Assembly (NCBI GenBank): GCA_017450435.1
Contig: JAFSTO010000049.1
Location: 42,689 to 106,688, forward strand
Direction: 5' to 3'
DNA length: 64,000 nucleotides
Source: Paludibacteraceae bacterium
GTDB lineage: Bacteria; Bacteroidota; Bacteroidia; Bacteroidales; Paludibacteraceae
Positions 45,663-54,279 of the stretch are shown piece after piece; the stretch's first letter is position 1; the number at the start of each line of letters is the position of its first letter. Below the pieces are notes generated by a model. The model had not been told where the DNA came from. It saw nothing but the letters and a program-made list of their open reading frames with translations, and did not search any database. The position numbers and the translations under genes were made by a program.

Positions 45663-45789
45663 ATGAAACGAACTACAGGAATATTATTTTATACTTTCTA
45701 AACACTTTGTGTGTATTTTTTAGTGTGACAAATGCGTCTAATTATATACATTTCCCTATAGAAAATGATACCATAATTAATAAAATAAA
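45663..45789 (+). pseudogene. Frameshifted fragment with a signal peptide
   Basis: ATG at 45663 opens MKRTTGILFYTF and then stops. In the next frame the text continues NTLCVFFSVTNASNYIHFP, giving a normal-looking signal peptide if one frameshift is assumed. The rest runs into repeat copy 4. It was probably a small secreted gene of the RHS neighbourhood and is now broken. Confidence 0.4.
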
Positions 45790-45790
45790 A

Positions 45791-45845
45791 GAGACGGTAA
45801 AAAATACCGTCTCTACACTTGGGCGGAACGTTGTTCGCGGAGACA
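45791..45845. repeat. Dispersed palindromic repeat, copy 4
   Basis: GAGACGGTA (45791-45799) pairs with TACCGTCTC (45805-45813), then ACTTGGGCGGAACG and ACGTTGTTCGCGGAGACA (45828-45845), the last identical to 4614-4631. It interrupts the reading frame of the broken secreted gene, so it may have inserted there. Confidence 0.7.
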
Positions 45846-45965
45846 TTGTTGTCTATACCATGGTCGGTTTTTGTAATTTTGTATTAGCTTTGTAGCGATT
45901 AAATCAAGATATAGTTTTAGACGAAAACTTTTATTGAAATTTAACGAACTATTGTTAGAAATAAT

Positions 45966-45996
45966 TTGCAAGTATGTAAACTTTTTCTTACCTTTG
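45966..45996 (+). promoter_or_regulatory. Promoter of the secreted unknown gene at 46146
   Basis: TTG (45966-45968), 20-nt spacer, TACCTTTG (45989-45996), giving a leader of about 145 nt. Confidence 0.8.
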
Positions 45997-46145
45997 TATC
46001 TAAATTTTTCGTCCTATGACTCCATCCATGAATATTGATTAGTACTGATGCATTTACTTTTGAAGAAACAAACGTATCACTAACATTGGGTATTCTTATA
46101 TCTGCCCAATAATACTACGCAATACTTTCATAAATCTCAAAACAA

Positions 46146-47009
46146 ATGAAAAACTATCTTATTCTTTTTACTGCACTAATCATCACAATTGTAGCTGCTA
46201 ACGCACAAGAAATTATCGTCAAGAATGACGGTTCGGTGATTAACGCATTTCGAACCGACTATTCCGGACAGGTTGTTTATTATCAGTTGCAAGATTCGGA
46301 TGATGCACCAATATTCCGCATTTCGAAAGAAGATATTCTCGTTATCCGTCTTGCAGACGGCACAGCAATAACACCTAATACCATTCGTACTGTTCAGGAA
46401 ACAGCGCAATCACCGAACAGCGCTGCGCAAAACGTGAATGAAAGTAAGTTTCCGGATATTGACTTAACCACTTATCACGGATTCTTACTCGATAAAGGCA
46501 ACTGCGTATATGTAACCTATAACAGCAAAGTTGATTACGAAATTGAAACCGTTGAGGCAATTAAACAAAGTATTAGAGAAAACGGATTATGGCAGGTTGT
46601 TGACAAGCCAAGTCAAGCACATTTCGTGCTGCAATACAACGTCTGCTTGATAGGACGGGATCTTGCATACATTGTTTTTCGTCCGAGAAAGGATTATGAG
46701 AAAACTCCTTTTCTCGATTTCGGATGGAGTGATCGTACAAAAGACCAATTTTTTATTTGTGGAATGGAATATGCAAGTGAAGATATCTCAGAGAATATTA
46801 ACGTAGGGCAAACATTAATTACACATATATTACAGAATTATAAAGAAATACTACAAAGCGAAGAATTTATAGAATGTGTAAAAACCGGTAATTATAAAAA
46901 GTCAAAAGAAAACAAAGAAAATTGGTACGTTACTGACTGCATTTCAATAAGACATAAAGCTTCTAAAAACGCAATAATACTTCTTCACAATTATTTTTAT
47001 ATAGAATGA
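46146..47009 (+). CDS. Secreted protein of unknown function
   Basis: A 287-aa protein with signal peptide (cleavage near ANAQE, about residue 21). The first mature part, IIVKNDGSVINAFRTDYSG, with later FRISKEDILVIRLADG, resembles a short beta-rich domain often seen at the N-terminus of Bacteroidota secreted proteins that start QDIIVKKDGS. The rest is not recognised. It precedes the TonB receptor by 226 bp containing direct repeats and a stem-loop, so co-transcription with it is uncertain. Confidence 0.6.
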   Translation: MKNYLILFTALIITIVAANAQEIIVKNDGSVINAFRTDYSGQVVYYQLQDSDDAPIFRISKEDILVIRLADGTAITPNTIRTVQETAQSPNSAAQNVNESKFPDIDLTTYHGFLLDKGNCVYVTYNSKVDYEIETVEAIKQSIRENGLWQVVDKPSQAHFVLQYNVCLIGRDLAYIVFRPRKDYEKTPFLDFGWSDRTKDQFFICGMEYASEDISENINVGQTLITHILQNYKEILQSEEFIECVKTGNYKKSKENKENWYVTDCISIRHKASKNAIILLHNYFYIE

Positions 47010-47029
47010 TTTAGACTTTAGAGGGATGG

Positions 47030-47083
47030 ACAGCGTCCGAATGACATTCGGGCAATATATTAACGGATGCCTGCTGACGCTGT
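47030..47083 (+). other. Stem-loop element between the secreted gene and the TonB receptor
   Basis: ACAGCGTC (47030-47037) with GACGCTGT (47076-47083) encloses the hairpin CCGAATGACATTCGG. It could be a terminator without a T run, or a leader element. No known riboswitch motif was recognised. Confidence 0.4.
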
Positions 47084-47100
47084 GGGATGTGAGATCGCTT

Positions 47101-47144
47101 CGCTTAATGATGTATTGAGCCGCTGTCGCTTAATGATGTATTGA
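47101..47144. repeat. Direct repeat CGCTTAATGATGTATTGA, two copies
   Basis: Exact 18-bp copies lie at 47101-47118 and 47127-47144, and a third at 51862-51879. The segment 47160-47200 also repeats CTCTAAACTCTAAACA twice. Together they fill the stretch before the TonB receptor gene; no standard promoter was found there. Confidence 0.85.
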
Positions 47145-47235
47145 TGCCGCGGGGGAGAAACCCTCTAAACTCTAAACAAACAGCTCTAAACTCTAAACAA
47201 TTCAATCATATAACCACAAAACAAACAAAATCAGC

Positions 47236-49959
47236 ATGAGAAAAATCTGCTTTTTATTTTGCATGATGTCAGTTATGCTCTCGTCTGCTGTTATGGCGCA
47301 GCAGTTGAAGGTGAACGGGCATGTACAAGACGCCTCAACAGGCGAAGAACTCATCGGCGTCAGTGTCCTCGAAGCCGGCACCACCAACGGTACGGTTACC
47401 GACATTGACGGCAATTTCCAACTCAGCGTCTCTCAGGGTGCTACGCTGCAACTGTCCTACGTGGGTTACACAACCAAAGAACTGAAAGCCTCGAAATCCA
47501 ACCTCGGTACTATCACACTTGACGGCGATGCCGTTATCCTGGAAGACGTGACCGTCACCGGTCAGATGGCAGTACAGAGCAAGACGCCGGTTGCAGTCAG
47601 TCAGGTCAACTATCTTGATATAGAAGAGCGTCTTGGCGGCGGCGAGTTCCCTGAGATCTTGAAGAACACTCCGGGCGTTCACGCCAACGGTCAAGGCGGC
47701 GGTTGGGGTGACTCGGAGATTTGGATGCGAGGTTTCGACAATACCAACGTGTCCACTATGATCAACGGTGTACCGATGAACGATATGGAAGGCGGCACAG
47801 TGTATTGGTCCAACTGGCAAGGTTTGAGCGACGTCACCTCCGTCATGCAGACTCAGCGAGGTATGGGTGCCTCAAAAGTGTCAGGCCCGTCAGTGGGCGG
47901 AACGATTAACATCATCACACGAGGCATTGATGCTAAGAAAGGCGGAGTGGTATCCTACTCACTCGGCAATGACGGTGCCAACAAACTACTCTTCTCCGTC
48001 AGCACCGGTCTGATGAAGAGTGGCTGGGCTATCACGGTAATGGGGTCGCGCAGTTGGGGTAACGGTTATATACAAGGTACCGGCTACACCGGCTATAGTT
48101 ACTTCGCCAACATAAGCAAACGCATCAACGAAAGCCACCAGCTATCCCTGACAGGTTTCGGCGCGCCTCAGAGTCACTGGCAGCGTCCGAGCGGCTCAAG
48201 CGGAGCACTGACACTGGCCCAGTGGAATGAAGTGAAGAAATACATGACTGACGGCATGGATTATCGTCGTTACAACCCCGCCTACGGCTACGCTAACAAC
48301 GGCAAACAAAAAGGAGCTAACTTCAACCAGTATCATAAGCCGCAGATATCGCTCAACCACGTTTGGCAGATTGATTACAAGTCATCGCTATCCACATCTC
48401 TTTATACCAGTATTGGTCGCGGCTTCGGCTATACGGCAGAAGCCAGTCCGTACAGCGAGTACGCCTATTCCGACCTCACCCGCGGCGCTTATAACGGTGT
48501 ACTGACACAGACGTTCCGTCGCGCGGACGGCAGTTTTGACTACGGCGCTGTGGAGGATATAAATGCCGCGTCAGAAACAGGTTCACAACTCATCTTTGCG
48601 GAGAACCGCAATTATCATAACTGGTACGGACTCGTTTCCACATATAACAACAAGTTCCTTGACGACAAGCTTGACCTGACCGTTGGAATCGACATGCGCT
48701 ACTATCAGGGTATTCACCAGGCAGTCATCAGCGACCTGCTGAGCGGCGACTATTTCATCGACGCTACTCGCGCCAACAGCGTCAGCGTTGCCAATAACAG
48801 CCGGCGTGCCGACGACCGATGGACGTATGAGAAACTGACAACGGGCGATGTCGTATATCGCGACTACACAGGTCACGTGATGCAAGAAGGTGCATTCGCG
48901 ACACTCGAGTATTCCAACGAACAATTCTCTGCTTTCGTCAACGGCTCGTTCGCATACACCAATTATTGGCGTTATGACCGTTTCTATTACGATGCGGCTC
49001 ACGCTCGGTCTCAGACGGTAGGGTTTGCCGGAGGTACAGTCAAAGGCGGCGTGAACTACAACATCAACCGCAACAATAACCTCTTCCTCAATGCCGGATT
49101 TATCAGCCGTGCGCCTAAGTTCAACGGAGCGTTCATGTCGTCCAATGTCAGCCACGCTGTGAACAAAGACGCCGCTAATGAGAAGATTGCGTCTGTCGAA
49201 CTGGGCTACGGCTTCCACAACGAGTATGTCAACCTCCAAATCAACGGCTACTACACGCGTTGGTTGGACAAGACGATGTCTCGCAGCACCACCCTTGACA
49301 ACCAATCGCAGGGGTATATCAACATGACGGGTGTGAACGCCCAACACATGGGTTTGGAGTTCGAACTAAAGGCACGACCGACTAAATGGTTAGAACTGAA
49401 CGCAATGTTCTCTCTCGGCGACTGGCGCTGGAAAGGCAAAGACGTCACCGGTTACCTATATGACGAGCACGGCAACGCCATAACACAAAACGGCGCAATA
49501 ACCACCATCGGAGCAGAGGATCACGCTTGGGCGAAAATCAATCTTGAGAACATCCGCGTAGGCGGTCAGGCACAGACCACAGCCGCCGTTGGTGTGACAT
49601 TCAAACCGTTCAAAGGGTTCCGTATCGGCGGCGACTACACATTGCACGACCGCAACTACTCGTACTACTCCTTCTCCGGCAGCAACCTCACCGTTGGCAA
49701 GACCGTCAACGTGGTGGAACCCTACCGCTGCCCCATCGGCGGAGCGATGGACCTGAGAGCAAGTTACAGCTTCGACTTCGGCTCACTCAAAGCTACAATA
49801 GGTGCCAACGTAAGCAACGTGCTCAACCAACACTATATAGAGAAAGCATGGAGCGCAAGCACCGTGTCACAGTCCATTGCAGAAAACACCAAGGATAACA
49901 TTTACTTCTTCTACAACAAAGGCAGACAATGGAACATACGTTTCAAACTTGCCTTCTAA
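47236..49959 (+). CDS. TonB-dependent receptor with carboxypeptidase-like N-domain
   Basis: A 907-aa outer-membrane transporter. Signal peptide to about residue 21 (AVMAQQ), a CarbopepD_reg_2 domain (about 22-105, VQDASTGEELIGVSV), plug domain (about 110-235, with IWMRGFDNTNVSTMINGVPM and INIITRG) and a 22-strand barrel ending IRFKLAF with terminal Phe. It lacks the SusC signature region and has no SusD next to it. The genes after it encode OB-fold proteins, so the ligand may be something other than a glycan. Confidence 0.93.
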   Translation: MRKICFLFCMMSVMLSSAVMAQQLKVNGHVQDASTGEELIGVSVLEAGTTNGTVTDIDGNFQLSVSQGATLQLSYVGYTTKELKASKSNLGTITLDGDAVILEDVTVTGQMAVQSKTPVAVSQVNYLDIEERLGGGEFPEILKNTPGVHANGQGGGWGDSEIWMRGFDNTNVSTMINGVPMNDMEGGTVYWSNWQGLSDVTSVMQTQRGMGASKVSGPSVGGTINIITRGIDAKKGGVVSYSLGNDGANKLLFSVSTGLMKSGWAITVMGSRSWGNGYIQGTGYTGYSYFANISKRINESHQLSLTGFGAPQSHWQRPSGSSGALTLAQWNEVKKYMTDGMDYRRYNPAYGYANNGKQKGANFNQYHKPQISLNHVWQIDYKSSLSTSLYTSIGRGFGYTAEASPYSEYAYSDLTRGAYNGVLTQTFRRADGSFDYGAVEDINAASETGSQLIFAENRNYHNWYGLVSTYNNKFLDDKLDLTVGIDMRYYQGIHQAVISDLLSGDYFIDATRANSVSVANNSRRADDRWTYEKLTTGDVVYRDYTGHVMQEGAFATLEYSNEQFSAFVNGSFAYTNYWRYDRFYYDAAHARSQTVGFAGGTVKGGVNYNINRNNNLFLNAGFISRAPKFNGAFMSSNVSHAVNKDAANEKIASVELGYGFHNEYVNLQINGYYTRWLDKTMSRSTTLDNQSQGYINMTGVNAQHMGLEFELKARPTKWLELNAMFSLGDWRWKGKDVTGYLYDEHGNAITQNGAITTIGAEDHAWAKINLENIRVGGQAQTTAAVGVTFKPFKGFRIGGDYTLHDRNYSYYSFSGSNLTVGKTVNVVEPYRCPIGGAMDLRASYSFDFGSLKATIGANVSNVLNQHYIEKAWSASTVSQSIAENTKDNIYFFYNKGRQWNIRFKLAF

Positions 49960-50002
49960 ACGCTATTTGAACGCTATTTGAATAATAGAAATACTGACAA
50001 TT

Positions 50003-51853
50003 ATGAAAACAAAACACATATTTCTACTCGCCCTTGCATCTGTTGTTTTTGCTTCTTGTGAGAATTACTTCGACGAGAAGTACCTTGGCAACAGCGATTA
50101 CAAGCCCTCCGATGTTCGCACGTCGATGACCTACACCCTCACCTCTGACGATGTAGTCGCTATCGGCAAACAGTGCACGCATAAGGGTAACGACACTGTG
50201 CCCTCAGTATATGAACAGAAGGCTCTCTCACTCTGCACGCCGGACGACTCATCCGCTTACACCAACTGGCTGCAGATATCAAAGCTCAAATCGTTCACAG
50301 AGGAAGCAAGCGCCGATATCTATGTGCCGATGTTCATGGCGCAGAAATTCCCTTACCTTGACGCCGGCACAATATGCAACGTCACCTACCCTCTCTACGA
50401 GGGCAAGTCCGCACGCGTAGAGCCGTTCCGCTTTACAACACCTTACACCCTGACAGAAGATGACTACCGCACCATCTGGAACGGACGCGGCGCATCGTAT
50501 ATCTCCTCAGAGACAGAAGCTGCCCTGCCCGCATTCCTTGCAAAGACCTTTCCATTGGCAGCTGACGGCAAGATTATCGTACTCACTTATAACTACCGCT
50601 CTGCCGAACCCGACAGCATCATTCCATTCCTTCCATACGATTGTAGCGTTGCACAACTGCTTGAAGCAAAAGAGACGGAGGAGCACCGACTGACCGGCAC
50701 CGTAGGAACAGTCAAATCCACTATCTATGGGCGGTTCTACCTCGTTGACGGACAAGATTCAATCTACGTCTATGGTCTAAGCGACGAAGAAGGTAACCGA
50801 GTATGGAAAGACAAAGGCATACAGAAAGGCGACCTTATTACCGTCAAAGGTTATTACTCAGACGAGAGCAGCGAGCCTCAATTCATCAATGCCGTCTATG
50901 TGTCGCACACACCGGCTAATGCCGGCGTACCACGTCGTATGTCACAACAGGCCTCGGTCCAAGACGGACCAAAGACCGTTATCTATCAGCTCAAAGACGG
51001 CGCATGGAGTATCTTCCAAAACGACCAGCTGACAGCTGCATTAGCCCTGCAGCCTGCTCTGTATGAGCAGATGGGTAGCGACGTTATTGCTGACGCTCAA
51101 AAGACGATTGGCGATTGGCTCCGCCGCACATTCCTCTACCCGCATGATAAAGAGATTTATCTTGTTGCCTACAACACCGCCTCCGGCTACACCGCCGACG
51201 AATGGACCTACAACGGTACAGACTTCGTGATGAACACCGGCTTTGTAGATGACGTGATGTCATTCGTGTATAACGGCTCGTGGATTGCTAATATATCCAC
51301 ATACTACACCACACCGTTCGTAGGTGATGGTCCTGCCGATTTCACGATGCAAACAGTAGCTCTTGACGGTCTCAATTACATCTGGCGTTATCAGGCCGCC
51401 TACGGCATGACCGCATCTGCTTACGTGAGCGGCACCAACCACCCGGTGGAAGGCTGGCTCGTATCTCCGAAGATTCGTCTGAAGAAAAGCACCGCTCCTG
51501 AACTCACATTCTACCACGCTGTACGTTACGGCAACCCCGTCAGCAACCTTGAGTGGCTGAAAGTGAAAGTGACAAATAATTACACAGGCGACGTAACCAC
51601 CACCGAATGGAAACACCTTGAGTTCACCGACTCCATTCCCGACGGCAGCAACTGGGTGTTCCGCAACGCCGGTCGTTTCGACCTGTCAGAATATAACGGT
51701 GAAAGCATTGTCATCGGCTTTGAATACAACACCACCATCGGCGAGGTTCCATCCGCTCCTACATGGGAGATACAAGACCTGCTCGTAGCTGAGAAAGAAG
51801 AGGTGGATGCCTTCATCAAAGCAGGCAACGAGAAACGCGGTATCACGCAGTGA
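50003..51853 (+). CDS. Lipoprotein with internal repeats, an OB-fold and a choice-of-anchor J domain
   Basis: A 616-aa lipoprotein (lipobox VFASC, Cys19). Two related modules (MTYTLTSDDVVAIGK at about 47 and PYTLTEDDYRTIWNG at about 148) each end in a hydrophobic strand (VTYPLYEG, VLTYNY). An OB-fold segment follows (about 215-305, RLTGTVGTVKSTIYGRFYL and KGDLITVKGYY). A C-terminal beta-sandwich of the choice-of-anchor J type (about 410-595) has EGWLVSPKIRLKKSTAPELT. It is 43 bp after the TonB receptor, hence probably its surface partner. The ligand is not known. Confidence 0.72.
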   Translation: MKTKHIFLLALASVVFASCENYFDEKYLGNSDYKPSDVRTSMTYTLTSDDVVAIGKQCTHKGNDTVPSVYEQKALSLCTPDDSSAYTNWLQISKLKSFTEEASADIYVPMFMAQKFPYLDAGTICNVTYPLYEGKSARVEPFRFTTPYTLTEDDYRTIWNGRGASYISSETEAALPAFLAKTFPLAADGKIIVLTYNYRSAEPDSIIPFLPYDCSVAQLLEAKETEEHRLTGTVGTVKSTIYGRFYLVDGQDSIYVYGLSDEEGNRVWKDKGIQKGDLITVKGYYSDESSEPQFINAVYVSHTPANAGVPRRMSQQASVQDGPKTVIYQLKDGAWSIFQNDQLTAALALQPALYEQMGSDVIADAQKTIGDWLRRTFLYPHDKEIYLVAYNTASGYTADEWTYNGTDFVMNTGFVDDVMSFVYNGSWIANISTYYTTPFVGDGPADFTMQTVALDGLNYIWRYQAAYGMTASAYVSGTNHPVEGWLVSPKIRLKKSTAPELTFYHAVRYGNPVSNLEWLKVKVTNNYTGDVTTTEWKHLEFTDSIPDGSNWVFRNAGRFDLSEYNGESIVIGFEYNTTIGEVPSAPTWEIQDLLVAEKEEVDAFIKAGNEKRGITQ

Positions 51854-51861
51854 GAGCGCTG

Positions 51862-51942
51862 CGCTTAATGATGTATTGATGTCGCTGACGAGTCCGGACC
51901 TTGTTTCGCCCCAGTGTAGAGACGGCATCGGATACCGTCTCT
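51862..51942. repeat. Third direct repeat and palindromic repeat copy 5
   Basis: CGCTTAATGATGTATTGA (51862-51879) is followed by a repeat copy in inverse orientation: CCTTGTTTCGCCC, then AGAGACGG (51918-51925) and CCGTCTCT (51935-51942). The left part is the reverse complement of the right flank of copy 3 with few changes. Confidence 0.75.
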
Positions 51943-52019
51943 ACACGCGGACCGACAACGCATCAACAACGCAAGCAACCAACAACATATCAACCAACAA
52001 CTTATAAACAATTATCATT

Positions 52020-53198
52020 ATGAAAAAGATTCTTCTTTTTTGTGCAGCCCTTGTCGCTGCAATGAACATGAGCGCAACCATCACCTCGATGACCTGCGCC
52101 GAGGCAAAACAAGCAACGCTTGACAATCTTCAATCCGGTGAGACCGGCACCGACTCCGTTGCCGTGACGGGTTATGTAACCAACACCAACGGTTCAATCA
52201 GCCGCGGGCAACAGACGTTCTGGTTAGACGACCAAAAAGGGACAGCGAAGACATTCCAAGCTTATTGGTGCAACATGCCAGAAGGTGAAAACCCTCTGAA
52301 CGTAGGTGACAAAGTCACTATTAAAGGATTCTTAATGAACTACCAAGGCACTACCGCCGAGATGAAAAACGGAGATGTGGTCATCCTCCAGCGTGTAGAA
52401 GTTAATATAGATACTCTTGAGGTTAGCGCTTGTGACGCCATCGAAGAGGGAGAGTCGCTGAACGCAGGAGCTGTCAGCGATGACTACTTCAGTGTATCAG
52501 GACGCGTCGTTTCCGTTGACATGACCAACGAGCAATACATGCAGGAGACATTCTGGATTGAGTGTGCTGAAAACCAAAAACGCTTCGAGGCTTATTATGT
52601 AACAATACAAGGTAACGAGTTTGCAGAGATTGGCGACAGCGTAATGGTAATTGGCAAACTGACTAACTTCAACGGCACCACCATAGAGATTGCCAACGGC
52701 AAAGCATGGATTGTTGAAAAAGGTGAAAAACAAGCCACTCCACAACTGACCGTTGCACAAGCACTTTCTATCGGAAACGAACTTGCACAAGGAGCTAAGA
52801 CAGATGGAATGTACATCATCATCGGCTACGTTGATAGCATCAGTAGCGCTTACAGCGAACAATATGGTAACATCAGCTTCTTCATGACTGACGACATTAA
52901 CACTCCTGCTTATGAGTTCGAAGTATATCGTGGTAAGTTCAACGCAGACATAGCACTTGGCACAAAGGTATATGTACTCGGTCAGATTCAGCATTACTAC
53001 AAAGCAGCGGTCGATGGACAGCCGGAGGTTGACAAGATACAACTCACCAACGGAACCGTATATCTTGAGAATCCAGAAAACGCTCTTGAAGACATCAACA
53101 CTAATAGCCGAAACGGTCTCAAAGTAATAGAGAACGGTCAAGTGTTTATCGAAAGAGACGGTATTCGCTACAACGTGCTCGGAACACAAGTCAAGTAA
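52020..53198 (+). CDS. Secreted protein with three OB-fold-like repeats
   Basis: A 392-aa protein with signal peptide (to about residue 19). Three similar modules follow: about 25-130 (VAVTGYVTNTNG to VTIKGFLMNYQG), about 135-235 (FSVSGRVVSVDM to VMVIGKLTNFNG) and about 245-350 (YIIIGYVDSISS to VYVLGQIQHYYK). Each has the strand pattern of OB-fold nucleic-acid or oligosaccharide binding domains of Bacteroidota. The C-terminus VFIERDGIRYNVLGTQVK resembles a short surface-sorting tail. It is the third gene of the TonB locus, 166 bp after the lipoprotein, and ends at a terminator. Confidence 0.72.
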   Translation: MKKILLFCAALVAAMNMSATITSMTCAEAKQATLDNLQSGETGTDSVAVTGYVTNTNGSISRGQQTFWLDDQKGTAKTFQAYWCNMPEGENPLNVGDKVTIKGFLMNYQGTTAEMKNGDVVILQRVEVNIDTLEVSACDAIEEGESLNAGAVSDDYFSVSGRVVSVDMTNEQYMQETFWIECAENQKRFEAYYVTIQGNEFAEIGDSVMVIGKLTNFNGTTIEIANGKAWIVEKGEKQATPQLTVAQALSIGNELAQGAKTDGMYIIIGYVDSISSAYSEQYGNISFFMTDDINTPAYEFEVYRGKFNADIALGTKVYVLGQIQHYYKAAVDGQPEVDKIQLTNGTVYLENPENALEDINTNSRNGLKVIENGQVFIERDGIRYNVLGTQVK

Positions 53199-53240
53199 AA
53201 GTACGAATGACTGAAGGACGATGTACGAAGGCGTACTAAT

Positions 53241-53270
53241 AAAAAATCCTCGCAAATGCGAGGATTTTTT
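53241..53270. terminator. Bidirectional terminator that contains the murI stop
   Basis: AAAAAATCCTCGCA with TGCGAGGATTTTTT, a 14-bp stem with a 2-nt loop by full pairing. It serves the OB-fold gene on the plus strand and murI on the minus strand; the murI stop codon (53269-53271) lies at its edge. Confidence 0.9.
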
Positions 53271-54102
53271 ATTTCAATGCAACATATTCGGCACTGACAG
53301 GCTCCGAAAGGAACAACGTTGCTGACTCACTGAATTTCTCAGGATGCTCCGTCGTCAGATAACGACACGTACCGCCCTTGTTCAAACAGCGTTCAAGTTC
53401 GCTGTGACGCTTGAGATAATCGGCGAGCGAAGATGCGACAATGTCTCCCTGCACTATCAGCTTCACCGAAGGCGGTGTGAACTGCCTAATCTTATCATAA
53501 AGCAAGGGGTAATGTGTACAACCCAGGATGATACGGTCGATTTGCCTATCTTTTGATAGCAGTTCGTTGACATATTTTTTCACAAAGAAATCAGCTCCTT
53601 CAACGGTATGTTCCCCCGCCTCAATAAGCGGCACCCACATCGGGCAGGCTTGCTGCGTAACAACAGCCTGCGGCATCAGTTTGTTAATCTCTATCACATA
53701 CGACTGCGAGGCTACAGTACCGGGTGTTGCCAGAACCCCCACATGCGGCGTCTTCGCTTGGTCACCTATCACCATCTCAACCGTTGGACGTATCACCCCC
53801 AAGACACGCTTTCTATCACTGCCTTCTGTTTTCCAAACGTCCAATAGTTCGCACTGTTGTATAGAGCGCAAAGCCTTAGCAGAAGCAGTGTTACACGCCA
53901 AAATCACCAACTCGCACCCCTCGTCAAACAACCGACGTACACACTGCCACGTATAGGCATAAATAACCTCAAACGAGCGTGTACCATACGGAGTGCGGGC
54001 ATTGTCGCCTAAATATACATAATCGTACTGAGGCAGACGTTCCCGAATCTTACTCAGTATCGTCAAACCACCATAGCCGCTGTCGAAAACTCCTATCTTC
54101 AT
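53269..54102 (-). CDS. murI: Glutamate racemase
   Basis: A 277-aa enzyme that makes D-glutamate for peptidoglycan. The start at 54102 gives MKIGVFDSGYGGLTIL; an upstream ATG at 54144 would add 14 non-conserved residues and begin within the -7 box, so it is rejected. The two catalytic cysteines are in ACNTASAKA (about 72) and GCTHYPLL (about 185). It has its own promoter, divergent from that of dnaN. Confidence 0.96.
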   Translation of the reverse strand: MKIGVFDSGYGGLTILSKIRERLPQYDYVYLGDNARTPYGTRSFEVIYAYTWQCVRRLFDEGCELVILACNTASAKALRSIQQCELLDVWKTEGSDRKRVLGVIRPTVEMVIGDQAKTPHVGVLATPGTVASQSYVIEINKLMPQAVVTQQACPMWVPLIEAGEHTVEGADFFVKKYVNELLSKDRQIDRIILGCTHYPLLYDKIRQFTPPSVKLIVQGDIVASSLADYLKRHSELERCLNKGGTCRYLTTEHPEKFSESATLFLSEPVSAEYVALK

Positions 54103-54141
54103 AAATAATATGTTGTGGAACAAATAACAAGGAACACTTTG

Positions 54142-54172
54142 CAAAATTACAAAAAAATACTTATTTAATCAA
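54142..54172 (-). promoter_or_regulatory. Promoter of murI
   Basis: On the minus strand: TTG (54172-54170), 20 nt, TAATTTTG (54149-54142). Confidence 0.8.
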
Positions 54173-54188
54173 ATAATTAACTTAATAT

Positions 54189-54219
54189 TTGCAGATGTCG
54201 CAAAAAAATCGTAACTTTG
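54189..54219 (+). promoter_or_regulatory. Promoter of dnaN
   Basis: TTG (54189-54191), 20-nt spacer with an A tract, TAACTTTG (54212-54219), 60 bp before the ATG. It probably drives dnaN and the exonuclease and RNase Z genes. Confidence 0.82.
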
Positions 54220-54279
54220 CGCAAGATTATTATGGGTAATAAGCCTTTGATTAAAGTAAAATAAAAAAGAAAGAAGTAT

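Noticed and set aside
45707-45895. A 62-aa frame read as a real small gene
   Set aside because: It starts with TTG inside a broken signal peptide and its second half is repeat sequence.
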